Assembly: GCF_024585165.1 (NCBI RefSeq) | Contig: NZ_CP029008.1 | Coordinates: forward strand, 5,599,501-5,663,500 | Length of the DNA: 64,000 nt | Direction: 5' to 3' | Source of the DNA: Bradyrhizobium sp. WBOS07 | GTDB lineage: Bacteria; Pseudomonadota; Alphaproteobacteria; Rhizobiales; Xanthobacteraceae | Part shown: piece by piece, positions 28,439-35,526 of the stretch | How the letters are laid out: every line of letters begins with the position of its first letter | Position numbering within the stretch: the stretch's first letter is position 1 | Position numbers and translations under genes: made by a program | The notes under the pieces: generated by a model | Databases searched by the model: none | Seen by the model: only the letters and a program-made list of their open reading frames with translations | Told to the model about the DNA's origin: nothing

Positions 28439-28465
28439 TTGAGTAGGTTGAGTAGGTTACTCAAC
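28439..28465. promoter_or_regulatory. Candidate ribbon-helix-helix operator
   Basis: TTGAGTAGG occurs twice in direct tandem (28439-28447 and 28448-28456), followed by the inverted half-site. GTTGAGTA (28447-28454), GGT, TACTCAAC (28458-28465) is a perfect 8+3+8 dyad. Its right end contains the -10 GTT of the EcfG-type promoter. Short tandem half-sites are the usual RHH target layout. Confidence 0.65.
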
Positions 28466-28487
28466 GAACCAGCGCGGCGCGGGTTCC
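28463..28487 (-). promoter_or_regulatory. EcfG-type promoter for the ribbon-helix-helix gene
   Basis: Minus strand GGAAC (28487-28483), N16, CGTT (28466-28463): a perfect consensus match, 39 bases from the ATG, with the -10 inside the dyad described for the RHH operator. Confidence 0.72.
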
Positions 28488-28626
28488 ATCGGAGGTCAGG
28501 AAGGTCCCGGATTGGTCAAAAGACTTAACATAATCAATAAGATACGGTTGAAACGAGTCGAAGATCCTGCGCGCTTGCCCGCGTCGATTGGCTTCGGAGC
28601 GCTGCGAGACGTATGGCTTCCTGATG

Positions 28627-29115
28627 CTAGGGGAGGCTGCCGCGGCGCCTCGCTGAAGGCGCGACGCGCTCGGCCTGTGCGGCGCGGGAGGTGATGCGAA
28701 GCTTTTTTCGCCTCAACCACCACGCCGAGACCGCTACCGCCGCCCATACCAGAATGGCGGCGGCGAATGCGCCGATCGCGGTCGTCGACACCATGGCGTA
28801 GAAGACCGCGGCGAACGCTGCAAGACCGATGCTGCCGAGGCCGGCACCTGCCGCATCGAGCGCCGCGGCCTGCTGCCCGCGCCTGTCTCCGCTGAGCCCG
28901 GCCTTTTCCTTGGCGCGGCGCTCATGGCTTTCGATCAGTGTGGCGCTGGCGCAGAAGACGGCGGGAAGCGCGAGGAAGAGCCCGCCGACGGAGACGCCGA
29001 AACGCGAGCTCACGACGCCGGTGAGGACTGTCGCCAGCCCACCGAGCAGAAAGCGAACGCCATACTCGTACCACCGCGTCTGCTTCAGCGCCGATGAAGA
29101 CAGCTTGACCAGCAT
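28627..29115 (-). CDS. DUF3147-type membrane protein, second copy
   Basis: A 162-residue inner-membrane protein with four hydrophobic helices (around residues 16-38, 40-58, 85-105 and 108-126) and a basic C-terminus. It contains YEYGVRFLLGGLATVLTGV and GLFLALPAVFCASATLIE, matching DUF3147. The ATG overlaps the stop of the upstream paralogue (TGATG), so this is the third gene of a coupled operon with that paralogue and a PAP2 phosphatase. The function is unknown; these proteins are found with stress and envelope genes. Confidence 0.8.
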   Translation of the reverse strand: MLVKLSSSALKQTRWYEYGVRFLLGGLATVLTGVVSSRFGVSVGGLFLALPAVFCASATLIESHERRAKEKAGLSGDRRGQQAAALDAAGAGLGSIGLAAFAAVFYAMVSTTAIGAFAAAILVWAAVAVSAWWLRRKKLRITSRAAQAERVAPSARRRGSLP

Positions 29116-29462
29116 CAGGCCGCACCTCCGAAGCCCGCGAGCAGGCTGAAGGCGACCATGAGCCACACGGCAAAAGCGGCGATGGTCGCCGGCAACGCGC
29201 CGAGACGAGACCTCATCAGGAGAAGGCAAACGGCGAGGCTGTAACAGGCAAGTGCGATCGCGCCGTAGATCATCGTCCAGCTCTCGGCGGCGGCGTATTG
29301 CGGGCCGTGCTGGACGACGGCGATGCTGAGCGTGGCCAGCGCGACCGATGGCGCCGCGCCGAGCAGCCCGGCAAAACTCTTCGGTCGGAGCATGTCGCCC
29401 AGGATCGCGAAAGCGGAGACGATCAGACCGCCGGCGATGAAGCGCACGAGAGATTCGGTCAT
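29115..29462 (-). CDS. DUF3147-type membrane protein, first copy
   Basis: A 115-residue protein with four transmembrane helices (FIAGGLIVSAFAILGDML, then GLLGAAPSVALATLSIAV, and two in the C-terminal half). It overlaps the PAP2 gene stop (ATGA) and its own stop overlaps the next paralogue. The shared pattern (F-G-G-L-hydrophobic, then a G-LL-A-PSV-A-ATL helix) shows that the two genes arose by duplication. They could form a heteromeric membrane protein. Confidence 0.8.
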   Translation of the reverse strand: MTESLVRFIAGGLIVSAFAILGDMLRPKSFAGLLGAAPSVALATLSIAVVQHGPQYAAAESWTMIYGAIALACYSLAVCLLLMRSRLGALPATIAAFAVWLMVAFSLLAGFGGAA

Positions 29463-30037
29463 GGCCGCATCCTCGAGGCTCGAGGCGGCCGCTTCGCCAG
29501 CGTGAACGGCCTCAACGCTCGCTCGACGATGACGCCAAGCGTGAAGCCTGCCACCACGTCGCTGGCCCAGTGCGCGAGCAGCGCAACGCGGGTCAACGAA
29601 AGCGCCAAGGCGAGGCCGCGCGCCAGCCGGCGCCGGAATGGCGGCAACAGGCCCGCCGCCGAGGCGAGAGCGCCCATATGCACGGCGTGACCGGACGGGA
29701 ACGCGTCGCCGGATCGTCCCGAGAAGGGCACGCCATGCCGGTGGCCTCTGATCGTCAGCCGGTCGGGCCGAGTCTGATCGAACAAGGATTTCAGAAGATG
29801 CGGCAACACGGCGCTTGCGAGCGAGACCCACAGAACGTGGTCCGAGATCGGACGCTGCTGCGGTTGCCTCAATCGCGTGTAGAGCCACCCCGCAGCGGCC
29901 AGCGCGACGAGCACGTGCTCGTCGGCACCCCAGGTCAAGATCTGGGCGGCGTGCTCGAGCCCTGCGTTGGTATGGTCCGCGATCTCATTCGCGATCGCCC
30001 TATCGATCCGGGTGGGTCTGACTGTTACGAGCGCCAT
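29459..30037 (-). CDS. PAP2-superfamily phosphatase
   Basis: A 192-residue membrane-associated acid phosphatase. The three PAP2 motifs are present in order: KSLFDQTRP (K-x6-RP), PSGHA, and TRVALLAHWASD (R-x5-H-x3-D). Several hydrophobic helices surround them. Family substrates are lipid phosphates such as undecaprenyl pyrophosphate or phosphatidic acid. It is the first gene of a three-gene overlapping operon with two DUF3147 proteins, which suggests a joint lipid or envelope function. Confidence 0.88.
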   Translation of the reverse strand: MALVTVRPTRIDRAIANEIADHTNAGLEHAAQILTWGADEHVLVALAAAGWLYTRLRQPQQRPISDHVLWVSLASAVLPHLLKSLFDQTRPDRLTIRGHRHGVPFSGRSGDAFPSGHAVHMGALASAAGLLPPFRRRLARGLALALSLTRVALLAHWASDVVAGFTLGVIVERALRPFTLAKRPPRASRMRP

Positions 30038-30127
30038 CGGTCAACCGGCGATACTTCCTCCATGACAGTTTTGTAAAACGGCGAGACAAGGATGGTTCCT
30101 GAATTCCAGCGTTCGCTCCCAGCTTTG

Positions 30128-31126
30128 CTAAGGCTGGCCTGATCCACCCGCAGCGCCGTAGACTTGGCCGGTCGCATAGCTGGCGTCGGCGGCGGCAAGC
30201 TGCACGTAGATCGAGGCGAGCTCGACCGGCTGGCCGGGGCGCCCGAGCGGCGTCATGCCGCCGAATTTTTCGAGCTTCTCCATCGTCGCCCCGCCGGACA
30301 CCTGGAGCGGCGTCCAGATCGGTCCCGGCGCGACGCCGTTGACGCGGATGCCCTTGGAGGCGAGCTGCTTGGCCAGCGACTTCACGTAGTTCATCGTCGC
30401 CGCCTTGGTCTGCGCGTAGTCATACAGATCCGGCGAGGGATCGTAAGCCTGCTCGGAGGTCGTGCCGATGATGCAGGCGCCGGGCTTGAGATGCCGGAGT
30501 GCCGCCTTGGTGATCCAGAACGGCGCGTAGATGTTGGTCTTCATGGTGGCGTCGAAATCCTCCGACGAAACGTCCAGGATGGAGGCGCGGGTCTGCTGCC
30601 GCGCTGCGTTATTGACGATGATGTCGAGGCCGCCGAGGCCTTGCACCGCCTGCTCGACCAGCCTGTTGCAGAAGGCTTCGTCCGTGAGGTCGCCGGGAAT
30701 TGCAAGTCCGATGCGTCCTTCCTTCTCGATCAGCGCGATCACCTCCCGTGCGTCGGGCTCTTCCGCCGGCAGATAGTTGATGGCGACATCGGCGCCTTCG
30801 CGGGCATAGGCAATCGCGGCGGCGCGGCCCATGCCCGAATCGCCGCCGGTGATCAGGGCTTTGCGGCCGGCGAGCCGGCCGGAGCCTTTGTAGCTGGTCT
30901 CGCCATGGTCGGGCCGCGGCTCCATCCGGCCGGCGAGGCCCGGCCAGGGCTGCGACTGCTTCTTGAACGGCGGCTTCGGATAGCGGCCGACCGGATCGAT
31001 CAAGGCGTGCTCGACCATGGCGCTCTCTCCTTTCGCTGTGGACGCCAGCGAGGCCGCTGCGAGCGTTGCGCTCGCGGCGTCCATGACGTGGCGGCGGGAC
31101 AGTGGGGTCTTGATGTGGTTCGACAT
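30128..31126 (-). CDS. SDR oxidoreductase with a Tat-like leader
   Basis: A 332-residue short-chain dehydrogenase. Residues 1-35 (LSRRHVMDAASATLAAASLA) look like a twin-arginine leader, unusual for an SDR. The Rossmann motif is TGGDSGMG and the catalytic Tyr/Lys are in YAQTK, with NNAA present. The long N-terminal extension before the Rossmann fold (including DPVGRYPKPPF) matches the YhdF / general stress protein 39 subfamily. A GGAGAGC site precedes the ATG. The substrate is unknown and export is uncertain. Confidence 0.88.
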   Translation of the reverse strand: MSNHIKTPLSRRHVMDAASATLAAASLASTAKGESAMVEHALIDPVGRYPKPPFKKQSQPWPGLAGRMEPRPDHGETSYKGSGRLAGRKALITGGDSGMGRAAAIAYAREGADVAINYLPAEEPDAREVIALIEKEGRIGLAIPGDLTDEAFCNRLVEQAVQGLGGLDIIVNNAARQQTRASILDVSSEDFDATMKTNIYAPFWITKAALRHLKPGACIIGTTSEQAYDPSPDLYDYAQTKAATMNYVKSLAKQLASKGIRVNGVAPGPIWTPLQVSGGATMEKLEKFGGMTPLGRPGQPVELASIYVQLAAADASYATGQVYGAAGGSGQP

Positions 31127-31182
31127 GATGCTCTCCGCGATGGTCGAGGCTCAATGCGCGGAGACGGTCGACGTGCCAAGCA

Positions 31183-31209
31183 AAGGACGCCGGGCAAGCC
31201 GGCGTCCTT
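31183..31209 (-). terminator. Hairpin terminator downstream of the DUF4142 gene
   Basis: AAGGACGCCGG / CCGGCGTCCTT forms a perfect 11-base-pair stem with a 5-base loop directly after the DUF4142 stop codon on the minus strand, followed by TTG and no long T-run. Confidence 0.7.
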
Positions 31210-31219
31210 CAGTAATGCG

Positions 31220-31774
31220 TTACTTGGTGGACTGGCCGACGCTCGGCGCCTTGCCGAGCTCCTTGGCCATGTCGAGATGGTGCTTCAGGGCGGGCAGCGT
31301 CTTGCCGGCCCAGTCCTTCAGCTCGGCATTGTCGCCACCCTTGGCGTAGCGCTCGAACAGCGACACGGCGTCTTCATGGGCGCTGACCTGATAGGAATTG
31401 TAGTCCGAGCTGAAGTCCTTGCCGTTCGCGTTCTTGAGCTTGTCGAGCTTGCTCTGGTGTGAGCTGTCGAGCTGCGTCGGAAGCGTGGCCTGGATCTTCT
31501 TTTCGCCGACCAGGCCCTTGAGCTCGGTGCTGGTCTTGGTGTGATCGGCGATCATCTGCTGCGCAAAGCTCTTCTCCTGCGCGTTGCCCTTCTGCTGGGC
31601 AAGCTTGCTCGACTCGATCTCGAACATGTCGCTGATCGCGACCTGCTTGACGAAGTCGGGGGTGGAAGGCGCAACGCCGAGCGCCGAATTGACGCCGGTC
31701 TTCTCGCCCAGCGATTGGGCGAGCGCAGGGCCTGCGAGTAGCACGCAGGCAAGGGCAATGATGGTGCGTTTCAT
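31220..31774 (-). CDS. DUF4142 exported ferritin-like protein
   Basis: A 184-residue protein with a clear signal peptide (MKRTIIALACVLLAGPALAQ). The DUF4142 body has FVKQVAISDMFEIESSKLA, then KSFAQQMIADHTK with the conserved His, SHQSKLDKL, and a C-terminal KTLPALKHHLDMA helix. The fold is a four-helix bundle, periplasmic; its metal or ligand is unknown. An EcfG-type promoter 54 bases upstream of the ATG and a hairpin terminator downstream make it a single-gene stress transcript. Confidence 0.92.
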   Translation of the reverse strand: MKRTIIALACVLLAGPALAQSLGEKTGVNSALGVAPSTPDFVKQVAISDMFEIESSKLAQQKGNAQEKSFAQQMIADHTKTSTELKGLVGEKKIQATLPTQLDSSHQSKLDKLKNANGKDFSSDYNSYQVSAHEDAVSLFERYAKGGDNAELKDWAGKTLPALKHHLDMAKELGKAPSVGQSTK

Positions 31775-31827
31775 GGTTAAATCCTCGATAGGTCGCACGA
31801 CCACTTGCCGGCGACATTGCGCCGACC

Positions 31828-31852
31828 AACACGCCGAGGGCGCCGAGGTTCC
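31828..31852 (-). promoter_or_regulatory. EcfG-type promoter for the DUF4142 gene
   Basis: Minus strand GGAAC (31852-31848), 17 bases, GTT (31830-31828), with the full -10 reading TGTT. It ends 54 bases before the ATG. Confidence 0.62.
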
Positions 31853-31857
31853 TAACG

Positions 31858-32085
31858 CTAATCTGCGGGATTGCGTCCGGTGCGCGGATTGATCGGATCG
31901 GTCGGCTTGCGTCGCAGCCGCTCCGGCAAGAACGGCTCGACGGCGCTGGCCGTGGCGTCGGCTCGCACGTCGGCATGGCGCTGCGCGCGCTGATGCGGCG
32001 TCGTGTTGTCGTTGAAGCTGTGTTTCACGTCGACGCCATCGACGGGATCGTTGACGCCGTGCTGGATATCGCGGAAGTCGCTCAT
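31858..32085 (-). CDS. Small hydrophilic hypothetical protein (75 aa)
   Basis: A 75-residue polar protein beginning MSDFRDIQHGVNDPVDGVDV and ending with a PTDPINPRTGRNPAD tail. There is no hydrophobic segment. Its GAGGT ribosome binding site lies in the 3' end of the upstream decayed TPP-enzyme gene, and transcription probably starts at the EcfG-type promoter before that remnant. Function unknown. Confidence 0.65.
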   Translation of the reverse strand: MSDFRDIQHGVNDPVDGVDVKHSFNDNTTPHQRAQRHADVRADATASAVEPFLPERLRRKPTDPINPRTGRNPAD

Positions 32086-32088
32086 GGT

Positions 32089-32228
32089 TCACCTCATTCC
32101 TTTACAGGCAGGATCGAGCACCTGCCGGTTCATCGCTCCGAACACGCCGTCGCCGGGATAGCCAAGGATGTGGGCGCGCCCCCTTGATGCAGACGCTGGA
32201 CGATGAAATCGGAGACGGTCTGGGACAT
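32089..32228 (-). pseudogene. 5' remnant of a thiamine-pyrophosphate-dependent enzyme gene, frameshifted
   Basis: From an ATG the minus strand reads MSQTVSDFIVQRLHQ. After a one- or two-base frame change near 32182 it reads RAHILGYPGDGVFGAMNR, ending at TGA about 28 codons later. Together these match the N-terminus of pyruvate-oxidase/acetolactate-synthase-type TPP enzymes (SDF-x-RL ... GYPGDGxxG). Only about 45 of more than 500 codons remain. An EcfG-type promoter sits 36 bases before the ATG, so this is a truncated stress gene whose promoter now probably drives the 75-aa gene. Confidence 0.75.
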
Positions 32229-32263
32229 CGCGCGAGCCCTGGGCCGAGCGTGTGAGCTCAGAG

Positions 32264-32288
32264 AACGGCTCCTTTCCTGCGATGTTCC
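32264..32288 (-). promoter_or_regulatory. EcfG-type promoter before the TPP-enzyme remnant
   Basis: Minus strand GGAAC (32288-32284), N16, CGTT (32267-32264): a perfect consensus match, 36 bases before the remnant ATG. Confidence 0.72.
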
Positions 32289-32312
32289 TCGCCAGCTCCG
32301 GGAACGCGCCTC

Positions 32313-32338
32313 GGAACGATCGCCGCCCCGTCGCGATT
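32313..32338 (+). promoter_or_regulatory. Weak EcfG-like promoter for the PRC-barrel gene
   Basis: GGAAC (32313-32317), N16, CGATT (32334-32338): one mismatch in the -10. It lies about 30 bases before the ATG, back to back with the strong minus-strand site. Confidence 0.35.
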
Positions 32339-32368
32339 GATTCAGATATGGCCGAGTGGAGAATGACG

Positions 32369-32743
32369 ATGCTGAATCAGGGCGAACTGGACCGCGACGA
32401 AATGGGCCGGCTGATCGGAAGCGACAAGGTCGAGGGAACATCGGTGTTCGGAGCCGATCGGAACAAGATCGGCTCGATCGAACGGGTGATGATCGACAAG
32501 ATCAGCGGCAATGTCTCGTACGCGGTGCTTGGTTTCGGTGGTTTCCTCGGCCTTGGCAATGATCATTATCCGTTGCCCTGGCAATCCCTGAAATACGACA
32601 CCGAGCTGGGCGGCTACATCACCGCGATCACGGCCAAGGATCTGGAAGGTGCTCCGAAATACGGCGAGAAGACCGACTGGAACTGGAGCGATGACGCGGC
32701 CGTGCGCGGCATCAATGCCTATTACGGCGTCCCATTCGCGTAG
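32369..32743 (+). CDS. PRC-barrel domain protein
   Basis: A 124-residue protein with a PRC-barrel fold: LIGSDKVEGTSVFGADRNKIGSI is the first strand pair and SYAVLGFGGFLGLGNDHYPLPW the core. The family includes photosynthetic reaction-centre H-subunit barrels and RimM tails, and short stand-alone forms in rhizobia occur near stress genes. The third in-frame ATG is chosen because GGAGA lies six bases upstream. A second small gene follows after 15 bases. Confidence 0.85.
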   Translation: MLNQGELDRDEMGRLIGSDKVEGTSVFGADRNKIGSIERVMIDKISGNVSYAVLGFGGFLGLGNDHYPLPWQSLKYDTELGGYITAITAKDLEGAPKYGEKTDWNWSDDAAVRGINAYYGVPFA

Positions 32744-32758
32744 CAGAAGGATCAACCG

Positions 32759-32917
32759 ATGAGCAAGGAACGGCCGACCGACGATCCCCGCGATCAGAAC
32801 GATTGGGGTTCGCACAGACAGACGGACAAGCCCTGGAAGGGCAACCCGGAAAAGGAGCAGGGATCGGACGAGGTGAAGCCCGATCTCGAGAAATGGCATC
32901 GGACCAATACGCACTGA
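32759..32917 (+). CDS. Very small hydrophilic protein (52 aa)
   Basis: A 52-residue charged peptide (MSKERPTDDPRDQNDWGSHR ... PDLEKWHRTNTH) in the same direction as the PRC-barrel gene and 15 bases after it. An AGAAGGA site lies eight bases upstream. The composition (Asp, Lys, Trp, Pro, no hydrophobics) resembles other small stress peptides in this cluster. Function unknown. Confidence 0.6.
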   Translation: MSKERPTDDPRDQNDWGSHRQTDKPWKGNPEKEQGSDEVKPDLEKWHRTNTH

Positions 32918-32987
32918 GACAGGTGCTGTTTCTCGGACTATCGAGACGCGCGCGACGTGGACTTGCGAGCAGGCTTGATGCCTCGAC

Positions 32988-33452
32988 TCACCCCGCCGCT
33001 GCCTGCTGCCCCGGCCCCGCATGCACGTGCACTTGCTTGGCGTGCAGCGCCTCGCCGCATTCCGAGCACACCATGATCGGGTCGAACAGCTTGCCGCAGC
33101 GCTTGTGCTGATGCAGCATCGGGCGGCCGCGCTCGTCGCCCATGTGGGTGTCGCCCCAATGCACCATCGCCATGATGATCGGGTAGAGGTCGAGACCCTT
33201 TTGCGTGAGGATGTATTCGTAGCGCTTCGGCGCCTCGGAATAGGGGACCCGACGCAGGATGCCGAACCGCACCAGCTTCTTCAGCCGCTCCGAGAGCAGG
33301 TGCCGCGTGATCTGAAGCGACGATTGAAAGCCCTCGAAGCGGCGCACGCGCAAGAAGCATTCGCGCAGGATCAGCAGCGTCCAGCGGTCGCCGACCACGG
33401 CCACGGTGCGGGAGAGCGAGCAGGGCTCTTCGTCCAGCGTGTCCCATTTCAT
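32988..33452 (-). CDS. HxlR-family transcriptional regulator
   Basis: A 154-residue winged-helix regulator. The HxlR core has CSLSRTVAVVGDRWTLLILR, the recognition region ITRHLLSERLKKLVRFGIL and a YELTxxG-type wing (YILTQKGLDLYPI). A C-terminal segment with CGKLFDPIMVCSECG could form a small metal-binding or redox site, an extension beyond minimal HxlR proteins. It is divergent from the SDR gene, with a perfect palindrome between them. It likely controls that pair in response to electrophiles or quinones (analogy to family members). Confidence 0.9.
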   Translation of the reverse strand: MKWDTLDEEPCSLSRTVAVVGDRWTLLILRECFLRVRRFEGFQSSLQITRHLLSERLKKLVRFGILRRVPYSEAPKRYEYILTQKGLDLYPIIMAMVHWGDTHMGDERGRPMLHQHKRCGKLFDPIMVCSECGEALHAKQVHVHAGPGQQAAAG

Positions 33453-33548
33453 GATGCCGTCTCCGGAGCAGGCCAGTCAGTCAGAAAAAGGAACTGACAT
33501 GAATGATCAAGGCAATTTGCAAAGAGGCCTATCATTCGGCCGCGTCGT

Positions 33549-33575
33549 TTGACAGTTCTATTTTAGAACTATAGC
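33549..33575 (+). promoter_or_regulatory. Promoter overlapped by a palindrome between hxlR and SDR genes
   Basis: A perfect dyad AGTTCTA-TTT-TAGAACT (33554-33570) lies between TTGACA (33549-33554) and TATAGC (33570-33575). Spacing of those hexamers is 15 bases, short for sigma-70. The dyad is a plausible HxlR-protein operator covering the SDR promoter. Confidence 0.6.
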
Positions 33576-33615
33576 CTCGCGCCCAATTGCACCGCTCGCA
33601 CCGGAGGAGGCGACC

Positions 33616-34353
33616 TTGCCCAAGCGAAACGCGACAGCGGCCGTGATCGGGGCCGGCGATTTCATCGGCTCCGAGATCGCCAAGAAATTTGCAGCCGAAG
33701 GCTTCACGGTTTTCGCCGGCCGCCGCAACGGCGACAAGCTGGCGCCGCTGGTGAAGGACATCGAGGCCGCCGGCGGCGAGATCCATGCGCGCTCGCTCGA
33801 CGCGCGCAAGGAGGAAGAGGTCATCTCCTTCCTCAACGACGCCGACCAGCATGCGCCGCTCGAGGTCTGCATCTTCAACGTCGGCGCCAACGTCAATTTC
33901 CCGATTCTCGACACAACCGAACGCGTGTTTCGGAAAGTGTGGGAGATGGCCTGCTATTCCGGCTTTCTCGCGGGGCGCGAGGCGGCGCGGCTGATGCTGC
34001 CGCGTGGCGGCGGCAACATCTTCTTCACCGGCGCCACCGCCTCATTGCGCGGCGGCAGCGGTTTTGCGGCATTCGCCAGTGCCAAGTTCGGCCTGCGCGC
34101 AGTGGCGCAGGCGATGGCGCGCGAGCTCGGCCCGAAGAACATCCATGTCGCCCATCTCATCATCGATTCCGGCGTCGACACCGAATGGGTGCGGCAGCGC
34201 CGGCTGGAGGCGCTCGGGCCCGACGCGCTTGATAATCCCGATCTCTTGATGCCGCCGTCCTCGGTTGCGGACGCCTATTGGCAGCTCTACCGGCAGCCGA
34301 AGAGTGCCTGGACCTTCGAAATGGAAATCCGCCCCTTCGGAGAGAAATGGTGA
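33616..34353 (+). CDS. SDR-family protein lacking the catalytic tyrosine
   Basis: A 245-residue short-chain dehydrogenase homologue starting at TTG behind GGAGGAGG. The dinucleotide motif is present as GAGDFIG and the NNAG position reads NVGANV. The Ser-containing FTGATAS strand is present, but the usual YxxxK reads FASAK, so Tyr is replaced by Phe. It may bind NAD(P) without normal SDR catalysis or use another mechanism. It is followed by a nitronate-monooxygenase-like gene in the same direction and is divergent from the HxlR regulator. Confidence 0.85.
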   Translation: MPKRNATAAVIGAGDFIGSEIAKKFAAEGFTVFAGRRNGDKLAPLVKDIEAAGGEIHARSLDARKEEEVISFLNDADQHAPLEVCIFNVGANVNFPILDTTERVFRKVWEMACYSGFLAGREAARLMLPRGGGNIFFTGATASLRGGSGFAAFASAKFGLRAVAQAMARELGPKNIHVAHLIIDSGVDTEWVRQRRLEALGPDALDNPDLLMPPSSVADAYWQLYRQPKSAWTFEMEIRPFGEKW

Positions 34354-34415
34354 CCGCGTCGCAAAAGTCCGGCTAGACTGACCCAACACAGGCGAATTCC
34401 GGGAGGAGAAACCAA

Positions 34416-35417
34416 GTGAAGACTGCGATCACCGAGCTGTTCGGCATCGAGCATCCCATCATCCAGGGCGGCATGCATTTCGTCGGCTTTGCCGAGCTGG
34501 CCGCCGCCGTCTCCAATGCCGGCGGGCTCGGCATCATCACCGGTCTCACCCAGAAGACGCCGGAGCTGCTCGCCAAGGAGATCGCGCGCTGCCGCGACAT
34601 GACCGACAAGCCGTTCGGCGTGAACCTCACCTTCCTGCCGACCTTCGCGGCGCCACCCTATCCGGAATACATCGCCGCCATCGTCGAAGGCGGCATCAAA
34701 GCCGTGGAGACCGCCGGCCGCAGTCCTGAGCAGTACATGCCGGCACTGAAGGCGGCCGGCATCAAGGTCATCCACAAATGCACCTCGGTCCGCCACTCGC
34801 TGAAGGCCGAGCGCATCGGCTGCGATGCCGTCAGCGTCGACGGCTTCGAGTGCGGCGGCCATCCCGGCGAGGACGACATTCCGAACATGATCCTGCTGCC
34901 GCGCGCAGCGGAGGAATTGAAGATCCCGTTCGTCGCCTCCGGCGGCATGGCCGACGGGCGCAGCCTGGTCGCGGCATTGTCGCTGGGCGCAGCCGGCATG
35001 AACATGGGCACGCGCTTCATCGCCACCAAGGAGGCGCCGGTGCATCAGAACGTGAAGAACGCGCTGGTCGCGGCCACCGAGCTCGACACCCGTTTGATCA
35101 TGCGCAGCTTGCGCAACACCGAGCGCGTGCTGAGAAACGCCAATGTCGACCGCCTCATCGAGATCGAGCGCGAGAAGGGCGACAGGCTGAAGATCGACGA
35201 CATCCACGATCAGGTGGCGGGCGTCTATCCCAAGATCATGCTGGAAGGCCAGATGGACGCCGGCGCCTGGAGTTGCGGCATGGTTGCAGGGTTGATCCAT
35301 GACATCCCCTCCTGCAAGGAACTCATCGATCGGATCATGGCTGAGGCGGAACAGATCATCCGCAGCCGCCTGATGGGTTTCCTGGATGGGACGGGGACGA
35401 CGCGAAAGGTCGCCTGA
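34416..35417 (+). CDS. Nitronate monooxygenase-like FMN flavoprotein
   Basis: A 333-residue TIM-barrel flavoenzyme of the NMO/2-nitropropane dioxygenase group. It has the N-terminal IIQGGMHFVGFAELAAAVSNAGGLG, a GxNL segment (GVNLTFLP), a GGHPGEDDIP loop and a phosphate-binding strand ASGGMADGRS followed by GAAGMNMGTRF. Such enzymes oxidise alkyl nitronates, and some relatives act on enoyl-type or quinone substrates. GGAGGAG precedes the start. It is likely co-regulated with the SDR-like gene by the HxlR protein. Confidence 0.88.
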   Translation: MKTAITELFGIEHPIIQGGMHFVGFAELAAAVSNAGGLGIITGLTQKTPELLAKEIARCRDMTDKPFGVNLTFLPTFAAPPYPEYIAAIVEGGIKAVETAGRSPEQYMPALKAAGIKVIHKCTSVRHSLKAERIGCDAVSVDGFECGGHPGEDDIPNMILLPRAAEELKIPFVASGGMADGRSLVAALSLGAAGMNMGTRFIATKEAPVHQNVKNALVAATELDTRLIMRSLRNTERVLRNANVDRLIEIEREKGDRLKIDDIHDQVAGVYPKIMLEGQMDAGAWSCGMVAGLIHDIPSCKELIDRIMAEAEQIIRSRLMGFLDGTGTTRKVA

Positions 35418-35526
35418 CACCGCCAAACTTCTTAACCACGGCGGCACCTGGCCGCTGGAATTCCACGCGACGCCTCCTAAATAGGGGTAAATTACCCCTT
35501 TCATAATGGAATTTCAGGAGGCGTCC

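Noticed and set aside
30038..30127. EcfG-type promoter before the PAP2 operon
   Set aside because: A GGAAC is present on the minus strand, but the CGTT lies only 14 bases away, three less than in the seven accepted sites when counted to GTT in the same way.
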